Source: Albugo candida
Lineage: Eukaryota > Oomycota > Peronosporomycetes > Albuginales > Albuginaceae
Assembly: GCA_905220665.1 (NCBI GenBank)
Contig: CAJNAR010000178.1
Coordinates: 1 to 64,000 of the forward strand
DNA: 64,000 nt
Direction: 5' to 3'
Part shown: piece after piece, positions 55,301-64,000 of the stretch
Layout of the letters: the number at the start of each line of letters is the position of its first letter
Position numbering within the stretch: the first letter of the stretch is position 1
Notes under the pieces: model-generated
What the model was told of the DNA's origin: nothing
What the model saw: the letters and a program-made list of their open reading frames with translations, nothing else
The model's database searches: none
Made by a program: the position numbers and the translations under genes

Positions 55301-57356
55301 TTGATGTAAGCACTTATTTCTTCCTCCTTTTGAAATGAGAAATAAGAGGGAAGGAACGACTTGGGTCGAGAGGGTCTGTGCTGATACATCAAAGTGCGGG
55401 CGCTGTCCACAAAATGATCCAAGCGTTCAAGTGGACGTCCCCATTTTCATTCGGAGATGGGCCGATGTTTAATCTTTTGTTGAGATGGTCGATATTGAGT
55501 CGCATGGCGTTTCTTTTCAGCCTTGAAGTGTCGAAAGTTCATTTTTATCTTGGGGGCTTGCGATGTGGTACCGGAGCATGATAACGTTGTTGCGCTGATA
55601 GAGATGAAAGTGAATAGTAGTGTGACGAATCACTTTGCTATGAAGCGTCGGAGGTGCTGATGAGCCTTGTGAATTTGTAAAATCAACAGATAATGCGCAT
55701 AATGCTGGCTCGAATGCTTCAGTATAGTATATACATTCACGACTACCAGTCTCTGCAGCTTCTTGTGCTCTTTATCTGGCGAGTACCGATTGATGCAAAT
55801 ACAATCGACAACGTTCTCATCCCTGATCCATACTTACTCTGACTGTGTAATGCAGAAATGATGGGACACTTTCCAATGAGTGCGTTGCTACACTTTTCAG
55901 ACCGAAGTTGGTGGTTGCCCACCATACATTTACCACGTGATAATTCCGTTCTATATGAAAATTGCTATGAATTCTATGATTACTAAAAATTATACGTTAG
56001 CTGAAAGTATGCCGATATCGTCTCCAGTTGTTTGCTGCGTTAACCTTATGTATTGTATAAAGCGATATAATTCATGAGCCCTGTGATGTTCGGTAGAATG
56101 TAAACCTAATGTTGCACACGCAATTCTAATTTTCAAATAAGTCATAAGTTATGTGTCTGAGGTTGCGCATATGACGGCACTGTCAACACTATTCTTGTTA
56201 AGAACTCATGAGAGGCTAGATTTTCACTTCGTATGGAGATTGGAGTAGCTTTTTCAGAATTGGAATGGTCGAAGTATTCTCTCGGTGTATATATCATCTC
56301 TTAGAATGGGTACACGAGGCTTGGTCAGGATTATTGCGGTTGTAAGATTATGATTACTGATCGTAAGATGGGTTCTTATCGTGATTCAAAGTGAAAGGAA
56401 TTTGTCTGTAGAGGCTGAAGTACATTCCAGCAACAATATTTGAACAACATCAGCGGTATATGAGTTGGAAGCGAACAGATCATTGGCTCCAAGGAACACG
56501 TGGGAGTGGACGGATTGATTATCGCTATTCGGATGACATCACCCTGCACAGTAGTGTGGTGCATATTGAATGAGGATGGTGTGGATGATATCAAAAATTG
56601 CAGTGCGTAGCAGAATAGGGTCCGTTAAAATCCTCTCAGTTTGATAGGATTAGCTAATTTTATGCTTGCATAATGCTAACGCACACCTAGGTAATGCTAA
56701 CATTATAGTACTGCCCGCTATCTATCGACGTCAACTATTTTGCGCTCAATTCGCAATCATTCAGTCGAGTTTGCGTTTGCCTTTGTTCGTTCGCGATCAT
56801 TCTTCTTAGACTATTACATAGCTCACGGTTTGTTCATCACACAAAATAAACTCTTTTATTAACTGAGTCCTAATATTTCACTGTTTACAGGTCATTCATG
56901 ACACACAAAAATTATATTCAATAAACTTGGTCTTGTGGGTCCTGTTGTTGCACTTTCACATCTTCGTACGTTGCGTACTACCCTCCTGCAACGGCCACAT
57001 CTACTTTGCATGGGTGCATCCAAGGCTGCTACAACGAGATCAAATTCCGGTGAATTTCTTCGTCGATGATGCAGATGGTTGATTCCTTCGGGTCCATCGA
57101 GATGGCGTCCCACGCACTTCCACAGATACTGGTTCAAGGACAGCAGTTGAAGCAGCTGAAGCGCCTGAAACTTACCCAATCATATGACACTGTGGGGATT
57201 TTCACGGTTCCCTTTATCTAATTGAGTATAAGCCGTGAACATGAAGAACTGATTTGCGACAAATTGAGAAGGTTGCTTTGTGTTATATGCTGCCGCATAT
57301 GCTCTCTCTTCGAATCCTCGAACGCTGAATGCTTGTCAATTTTGCTGCCCGTTAGT
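52311..57356. other. Intergenic, no supported gene
   Basis: Frames at 52857-53156 (99 codons), 53408-53692 (94) and 56892-57179 (95, minus) have no recognisable domain. A block near 55,640-55,710 (minus) resembles the upstream region of the E-family genes but is not followed by a signal-peptide frame. 56,690-56,880 looks weakly like a solo LTR. Confidence 0.45.
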
Positions 57357-58730
57357 ATATGATAACATCAGTTATGCTCGGAATTACCAAAAGGTTTGGC
57401 ACCGCTCGGAGCGCACTTGGCCTGACAACAAAATCAGATTCTGATACTGGCGCTTATAGGATGTGCACAGCTATTTTGAACCAATTGAATGACACTTCCA
57501 ACGATGTTCAATCCGTGGCAGTCAAATGGTGAGCAACTCGGCATACATATCTGCAATTAATTGTAACAATTCTGTCTAGTTTGGGTATTATGGTCACGAG
57601 AGTGAGTGATCGTCAAGCTGCTGACATTGCTGCGAAATTGTGCAATCTGATCCTTCATGGCCAATCCGAACTTCATCGACATTTGCACAATCGGAATAAG
57701 AACGATTTTGGCCGAGTTTCGATATTTCTGCGGGTAATTTGGTGTCCAAATCGATCTCAGCTCAATTTTTGCAAAGTTTATCGCGCTCCGATTTGGATAC
57801 ACGCATCAAAGCGGATGTTCTGGATAGCCTTACGGATGCATTGCGTCGATTTGGGAATTGTATCGGCAGTGATCATGAAACGTATCAGAACTTGTTTCTA
57901 ACACATCGGAAGGACCCGTCTTATCTGATACGAAAACGCACAATTCAATTCGTTGGGTCTCTTGATGAGGTTCAGATCAATTGCGAGCGCACCTAATTGA
58001 TGGATTGGGGGAGTGAATTCATGGTGCGAATGCGGAGATGCAGACATTTGTACAAACAATAGGGACTCTATCACGGACTTGTGGACATCGACTAGATGCT
58101 CATTTACAGAAAATTGTCCCACTTTTGATTCAATTCTGTGGTCGCGTTGACGATACGACTATGCAGAATGGATTTTTTGATGAGCTTCGTGAGAATTGTA
58201 TCCAAGCTTTTGAATCGGTACTCTCCTTTTCCAATATACAGTACAGTTCCATCGCGTCATGGGCAAATACGAACGATAACAATGACAAATTGACAGGAAG
58301 ACATACTGTTGAAGTTAGACGGGATCACTCCGAATCACGAGTCGAGTTCTCTTGCGATCTATCCCGAAGACATCTGTGTCACTAATCAAACCAGTGCGAG
58401 AAGTGTCCACCCTGAATGGCGTCAATACCGATATCTCCGTGACACAATCTAAGATATCTGCAGTTTTTGGAATGGTTTATAGCTATTCAAAACACGCCTG
58501 GTCACTCACTTGAAGAAAAATCATTATATCATCGCGTATGGACGGGTAAAGCACACGGGGATAACAATGTAGTCGCCGTCACGCGGTACGGTATTTGATG
58601 ATAACGCAACGTGTGACGATAAGTAGCACGCAACAAAATGTTGGTGAGAAACGGGAAGGTGTTATGGATTGTCTGAATGCGTATAAAGTGTGGAAACAGT
58701 ACGAGGACACATCTGATAAATGGACGTCTG
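57357..58730 (+). pseudogene. CAND1: CAND1 (cullin-associated) N-terminal pseudogene
   Basis: CAND1/TIP120 is a HEAT-repeat protein that exchanges substrate receptors on cullin-RING ubiquitin ligases. Recognisable stretches in family order: TAILNQLNDTSNDVQSVAVK, then after a GT-AG intron of about 51 nt LGIMVTRVSD, an ICTIGIRTILAEF-like stretch, SDLDTRIKADVLDSLTDAL, LIRKRTIQFVGSL, QTIGTLSRTCGHRLDAHLQ, LRENCIQAFESVL, a degraded VRR...RVL stretch, and EKREGV...NAY. These correspond to roughly the first 400 residues of about 1230. Frame changes (near 57,675, 57,730 and after 58,250) and a stop near 58,012 break the reading. The rest of the gene is absent. The retained intron shows that it arose from a DNA copy, not a retrocopy. 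An intact CAND1 should exist elsewhere in the genome. Confidence 0.85.
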
Positions 58731-59649
58731 AGTGCCAATGTCGTCCAATGCCAACGGAAGCTCGATACTTCATTGCTTGTTAGAGAATCCCAGATTGCGT
58801 GCATCACGCTATCTTGAAGTTGAGATTGATATAAACGATAAAAAGTATGTCTTCTACAGACAACCACACTATCGATGTTGTATGCAGAAGAAAATAGAAA
58901 TCCATCCGTATGACTTGGATGCGCTTGTGTTTTACCCTATCTTGGACGAGAGATTAGAGGCTGCTTGTTGTGGTCTTTATTATTTATTGGTGTATCATTC
59001 ATGGTTTTCATTGTGCTTGAATCGCTCAGTCGGTTACCATATCACATATTGTGTGCTGAACCGCTTCTTTCTCACTGTCAAAGCACAACTTCGCGAGTTT
59101 GCGACACGAACGTGACCTCTTTGTAGATCTAATACATGCTCATTGGATCAATCGCTCCTGGAGACAACATTGCCTCGCAATCAGGTCATGCCCCAACGAT
59201 AATTTCATGCTTTCGAGTCCGCCTTCTCGACCGTAGCAATGTGTTGTGACTAGTGCATTACAGCAGCGAGGCAATCGATACCGTGCATTATTCTGCAGCG
59301 GTTTGCATGATAAATTTTCTTCTAGATCGTAAAAAACTCAGGCGTCTTCTCTTCGCTCACCACATGTAGCGACCGCTGGCCTCAGTGTAGAGAATGTTGA
59401 AGTGTCAATTAAGCCACACGTACATTTTGTACATACAAGCAACACACTTGGGCGGTCTGATTTGATTGTGTTCAGCGACTGGAAATGTCGAATTTGCTGA
59501 ACGCGACTATAAGTAAACGTTTATCTGATAAAATTTGGATCATTCGGCGAAGAAAAAACGCTTCGGAGGCCAGGCGACTTCTGCTATCTTTTGGAACCAT
59601 TCATAGATTTACACTCGTACGGCGTTTTGTAAGCTGCTTATAATGGTGA
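58731..59649. other. Sequence after the CAND1 relic
   Basis: A 127-codon plus frame (58,732-59,115) overlaps the end of the relic and includes a hydrophobic stretch. I cannot assign it. Nothing else stands out. Confidence 0.4.
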
Positions 59650-59965
59650 CGGTCAGAGTAGGAAGATGAAAGAGAATACATCAGTGCATCGGAAGGACAT
59701 CTGGTCACGAGAAGCTTCCATTTCATCTTACTTCGAGCAGAGAAATCGATAATGACAACAAAGAACATAATAGTGCTATGCGAACATTCCTCAGCACATG
59801 CCTCACACCATAACGCCTTATATGCAAGAGCTCCACGCTTGCGTATTTCATATGGATGAGAGCGGAGATTTAAGGCGCGTAAAGCATGCCCACCTTTTGC
59901 GCAGTGGATGATCTTTTGTAATCAAGTGCAGTCTTATGTCACTATCTCATCTCTTATAATAATTC
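59650..59965 (+). repeat. Duplicated segment, copy A (partner 63,575-63,890)
   Basis: About 300 bp share long blocks with 63,575-63,890, such as GCATCGGAAGGACATCTGGT, CATATGGATGAGAGCGGAGA (AACAG in the other copy) and CTTTTGTAATCAAGTGCAGT. The frame opening with MKEN...HRKDIWSREAS is cut by a stop after about 28 codons here, but runs 68 codons in the partner. Confidence 0.8.
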
Positions 59966-61855
59966 GCGAATTGCCCATGCCTTCATTTTCCTGAGCCTCC
60001 AAGATTCGCTGGGTAGACAAAACTGTCACAGATTTTTGACTAAACATCAAAGCAACCCATCGAAAAGTTATCTGTCGCCGTTTCTGTTTGCGAAATTACA
60101 GGCTGAGTATCTGAAAGTAAGCACAGATTTTTGGTCGTTCTTTCAGAGTATGCACTGAGTTTGTCCTTCCACATGTATAATTGTATCGCACTTATTGTGA
60201 ACCATTGGAAGCTCTTTGTGAGGTGTGCAATCATTTTGACTAGTAAAAGAGAAGGCGAAGCTGATAAAAGAGTGTATACTCCACAGTTCTATCAAGACAG
60301 TCCGGCTTGAATAAAGTGGTCGACAATTCATTGTACCATGCATTAGCGTTAATTACAACTAAGAATGACTACACTCATGTAGCACTCGTGTATGGATGAA
60401 AAGGTCTCGTAGTGTTTGTCTGCGTCAATCGGTGCAAGTGTGCATGTATCGACGTGCGAGACGCTGGGTATTCGAAAACCAGAGTTCGAAATGAGATTTT
60501 TCTTACATTATTCTTGGCGATTCAGCAATGGGGAATCATTTATACACGACATGTTCATCCAGAAATGATGCCAAAGACGTGCTACTTCATATTGATCTAA
60601 GCTCTATGTAAACATCAGTCACAAAAGGGTGCTTTTGTATTAACCTTCAAATGTAAAAGAAGTCAGAAGCTATCAACAAAAGAAGAGTTTCTTTGTCTAC
60701 TCAACCACTCTTCCTTCAAAGCGTTATGCTTTGTATTACTCATCCCAGCATCCGCATGTCTCAAAGAACATTATCATCATCAAAATAGGTTTGCGACAGC
60801 GCTTCGTAGATCCATCGACGTTTCATTTCTCGTCTCTTGACTCAATCAATTAGTGAATCGAGTACCCATATGTGACATTGAAGAAGCCACTTTTTGTTTG
60901 TTGAAAAGTTGTACGTAAGTTGCGCTTTTTTCAATCTGCAACGTCTTAAACATCTCACGAAAAGGACACCGGCTTAGAATAGCTTCAGCTGCCATCAGTG
61001 CGCACATGACATTATCGAGGATCGAATCAGCGAATTGTATGGGCCCATGTTGACACTGATCAAGTTACATCTCACTATCAGGCTAAATCTCACCAACGCC
61101 AAGCTGATCTCAGTAGCGTCATCTTTGGATAATGAAGCACCCATGATCCATTCATTCTTTCTTATTAGGTTTGATTGCCAGAAGAGAGGTTATTCGGTAC
61201 GTTTACTTCGTGACACCATGCTCAAGCTATTGTATGTTCATGTACTAATATTTCTTTATCTAATGCAATTGTGGCTTTTGGTGCGATCTGATTTGGCCTT
61301 CCAAGTATAAATTTCAATGCGTTCTCAGTGATTCATTTACTGCGTCATACATAGGGGGCGAGAAGCACATACATTGAAGGTACTGATTATGTCACCGAAA
61401 TTTTCCATCGCTCCCTCTTGGAAGCCGAACTCTCATAATTTTGTGAATAAGTACATGGATCATACTTGAGCGATCAAAGCCGTGCTTTCGATATCCTTGT
61501 TGATGAAAACTAGTAATGGATTTTTGGATATATAGATCATTGACGAGCAGTAATGGTGGGATCTTGGAGAATGATGAATGTTGCCCACCCGTTTGACCAT
61601 TCACGAAGTAGTGAACGAATAATGTATAGAAACAGAAAAAGGTATGAGCTGTGCCGAATTTGGCAAGAAAATGGACAGCTGTCAGCGTGACGGTGGTGTT
61701 AATGAAATGATGCTGCATTTTTAGCTGCAAGCCAGTGTTTGAGGGAGGGCTTGCTAAAACATGGAATGCTGTGGAGCGTCTTTTACGTGTAGAGAAGTCT
61801 GAAACTGGCAGTACAAAACTAGATTATATGTACAAGGTCAATTAGTGAAGACCTA
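59966..61855. other. Intergenic, no supported gene
   Basis: Frames up to 112 codons (61392-61730 minus) and 91 codons (61035-61310 plus, with a hydrophobic end) lack domains. Confidence 0.45.
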
Positions 61856-62272
61856 TTAGAGGCATATGGATATGATATATAACACTACTTGTCCAAATAT
61901 GTCGTTGATGAAAAGATGTTGAAATTTGCTAGCATCGTAGTTAGCGTTTCTTAAACGTACAACGACACTAGCAAGATTTGGGAAGCCAGTCCCTAAGTAC
62001 ATGTTGATCATGGTGGTATGCGCTTCGTTGCTGCCTTGATGAGTTGTCTTGAAGCATATGACAAATTTTGTAATTAACGCGTCACAATTTTTGCTGTTGG
62101 GACCCTTTAGACATTTTTCGAAGGCATATATATCCTGAACGAATCCAGGTGGACATGCTTTTTTGTAGTCGGCCTTGAAAGGATCACACGTTACATGAGG
62201 CGCGTTAGGGTCTTCTATTGCTGTTACAGAAGCGAAAATGGACAGGAGTACAGTGAACAGTAACGCAATCAT
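61856..62272 (-). CDS. Small secreted protein E4 (candidate effector family)
   Basis: A 138-residue protein with a clear signal peptide (MIALLFTVLLSIFASVTA, cut at about residue 18). The mature part has six cysteines: four in the first half (VTC, KKAC, EKC, KNC), one in VICF, and one in a C-terminal IISIC. The second half can be laid over E3: HTTMINMYLGTGF against DLTKLIIPHYFGAS, and VVLYIISIC against VAFFILSNC. The six-Cys count recalls elicitins, but the spacing does not fit. The leader before the ATG (a TTTAGTCTTCAATTCC stretch) is a weakened version of the promoter seen at E1-E3. Intact frame; secreted by prediction; function unknown. Confidence 0.75.
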   Translation of the reverse strand: MIALLFTVLLSIFASVTAIEDPNAPHVTCDPFKADYKKACPPGFVQDIYAFEKCLKGPNSKNCDALITKFVICFKTTHQGSNEAHTTMINMYLGTGFPNLASVVVRLRNANYDASKFQHLFINDIFGQVVLYIISICL

Positions 62273-62795
62273 GATTTGAGATGTTTGTGAGGATTCCGGA
62301 ATTGAAGACTAAACAGATAGTAGGCAGAATGATGAATTCGAGTACTCCATGTTTGAGAAGACGTGCAGAAATTCATGTTACAACGCACGCACTTCCTACA
62401 GGAGGGCATCAAAAGATTGCTTACGCGGTAAGTCAGCGTTGGTAATGTCGTTACAAACGGTATAGATTTCGGTAGAGGATACTGCATAATATACTGAGAT
62501 TAGCTAATAGTGAATTAAGGACCTGTCTACATAAATATACACTTTTCAGTTTACCTCCAATAGTCCAGCGTAGGGTATGATTTCTGTCAATCACCCTCTG
62601 CGTCCACCAAACCCCTCGGACTTTCTTGTGCTCAATATATCTCGCATGGATAAAATCGTGATCCACGCAAAGAAACCGCTTGAAAAATCAGTCACTTTTG
62701 ATATATTTTGAACTATCCATTCCGTTTTTAGTTGTGCGCACTTCTGTAAGCTGCTGAAGTACATGGTGTATTCCGTCAGTAAGAAAGTTCGTATT
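62273..62795. other. Intergenic, no supported gene
   Basis: Minus frames of about 70 codons, without domain. The start includes the E4 leader. Confidence 0.5.
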
Positions 62796-63040
62796 GGGTC
62801 CGTACGCAGCTCAGTCGGTTAAGCACTTGACCGCACGGACCCCCTGCCGGCGGTCGTTACTTCGATCCCGGCAGTCTGGGCAGCGGCTTTGAGCCCACCC
62901 AAGCAATAAGCTTGGAAAATATCTGCCTCCCTAGGTTTGGAGTCAGACTTGAGTGATATTTACACGGTCAGGGGCTCATGATATAATAAGGAAGGTAATT
63001 GAAGAAACAGATAAACAGTGAAATGAAATCCTTGACAAAG
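62796..63040 (+). mobile_element. tRNA-derived SINE, copy 4
   Basis: A full-length 245-bp copy of the family at 10,208. A box CAGCTCAGTCGGTTAAGC, B box CTTCGATCCC (one base shorter), and the same body and end (TCCTTGACAAAG). Imperfect flanking repeats (AAGAAAGTTCGTAT and GAGAACGTTTGTAT) may be an aged target duplication. Confidence 0.85.
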
Positions 63041-63574
63041 TGAGAACGTTTGTATGAGTGGAGCAACGCAATTCGCATCTTGCAAGTATAAACATAGTTA
63101 TATTTTAAACACTACAACACATGTGATCAAATCCCACGCCGTGAGCATACGAATGGTTAGACCATAAGGAGCATGCAATAGTTTGTGATATTCGAAGAAA
63201 CATGTGATAAGGTCACACGGGAATATGAATGTCGGCATGAGGAAGAAGTCTTGACTTGCTAGAAACGAGCCAAGAAGGAGTAGAGTTTGTTGTCTATGTG
63301 ATATGAGCTCGGGTGTTATCGAGGAAGTTACCTCGCTGAACATCGAGACCATCGCCAAGTAGTTCCATCAAAGTCAAAAATCTTCAGGGAGAACCTCCCT
63401 GTCTTTTTTTCAAGGCATCACATTAGGCTCGTCGTATGCAGGAAGCTACCAACGGCTCAGATAACGGTGATGGTTAGAATAGGAACTATCGGCCCGCGGT
63501 AGGCTGAATGCTCTCTATAATGACTAACGCCTGTGATTTTCGTTGGGAATTACACTGCACAGTTAGCCGTGGGA
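63041..63574. other. Intergenic, no supported gene
   Basis: An 86-codon minus frame (63098-63358) without domain. Nothing else seen. Confidence 0.5.
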
Positions 63575-63890
63575 CAGGTTGAAGCAATATGAAGAGAACA
63601 TATCACTGCATCGGAAGGACATCTGGTCACGAGTGGCTTCCATATCCTCTTATTTCAAGCAAAGAAATCAAAAACGGACCCCAACCATCATACCAGTGCT
63701 ATACGAACCTTCATCAGTACATGCCTCACATTATAACGCGCTATATGCAAGAGATCCACGTTTGCGTATCTCATATGGATAACAGCGGAGATTCCAGGCA
63801 CATAACGCATGCCTATCATTGCGCAGAAGATGAGCTTTTGTAATCAAGTGCAGTCTCATGTAACTATCTAGTCTCTTGATATAAACCGTT
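63575..63890 (+). repeat. Duplicated segment, copy B (partner 59,650-59,965)
   Basis: Partner of 59,650-59,965, about 80-85% identical by eye. Two overlapping plus frames (63,579-63,782 and 63,589-63,843) are open, but neither stays open in the partner, so coding is doubtful. Confidence 0.8.
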
Positions 63891-64000
63891 AATATCAATG
63901 GACAGGGAAGCCTTACTCGAATACCTCCAACGCTTCCCTATAAGATAGGGAACTGGGGAAATTTCGTGTTGCAGAAATCATTCCCAATTCAGAACTTGTT

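Noticed and set aside
56690..56880. Solo LTR
   Set aside because: There is an AATAAA-like signal and TG/CA-like ends, but no second copy, target duplication or retroelement coding sequence was found in the window.
61856..62272. Elicitin
   Set aside because: Six cysteines in a small secreted oomycete protein suggested it, but the Cys spacing and surrounding residues do not fit the elicitin pattern.

Overview
This window looks like a chromosome end from an oomycete, most likely a white-rust-type biotroph (Albugo-like). The genus is an inference. Supporting signs: it opens with a (CCCTAAA)n array, the plant/oomycete telomere repeat; introns are few and short (48-98 nt, GT-AG); several genes carry an oomycete-style Inr+FPR core promoter just upstream of the ATG; small secreted Cys-containing proteins are frequent; and tRNA-derived SINEs and a Copia retroelement are present in fairly AT-rich sequence.

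Layout. 1-548: telomere, changing from CCCTAAA to a homogenised CACTAAA variant. 549-22,900: subtelomeric, gene-poor DNA with one intact secreted Cys-rich protein gene (5973-6575), a decayed paralogue of it (4400-5016), two adjacent SINEs, a foldback element, two terminal-inverted-repeat-like elements, an internally deleted Copia element (15,886-18,991, CACAC target duplication) and a 161-bp near-perfect palindrome. 22,967-35,710: a compact block of ordinary genes: a CLEC16A/FPL-domain endosomal protein, a small secreted protein, an unknown gene whose 5' end has been duplicated and inverted, a TFIIB-type factor fused to two zinc fingers, mitochondrial DNLZ/Zim17, threonine synthase with a C-terminal hydrophobic anchor, and a leucine-rich-repeat protein. 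36,100-64,000: repeat- and duplication-rich DNA holding four small secreted-protein genes, all on the minus strand (36.4, 38.8, 45.9 and 61.9 kb), a CAND1 pseudogene (57.4-58.7 kb), two more SINEs, and old segmental duplications.

How it fits together. The most interesting signal is the set of four secreted proteins. They differ strongly in sequence but share a signal peptide, a C-terminal helical pattern with conserved Cys positions, and, in three of them, nearly the same core promoter about 20-60 nt before the start. Their flanks are recognisably duplicated. They look like a fast-diverging effector family spread by segmental duplication near a telomere. All intron/exon structures were worked out by reading frame and splice-site logic only. 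No homology search was run.
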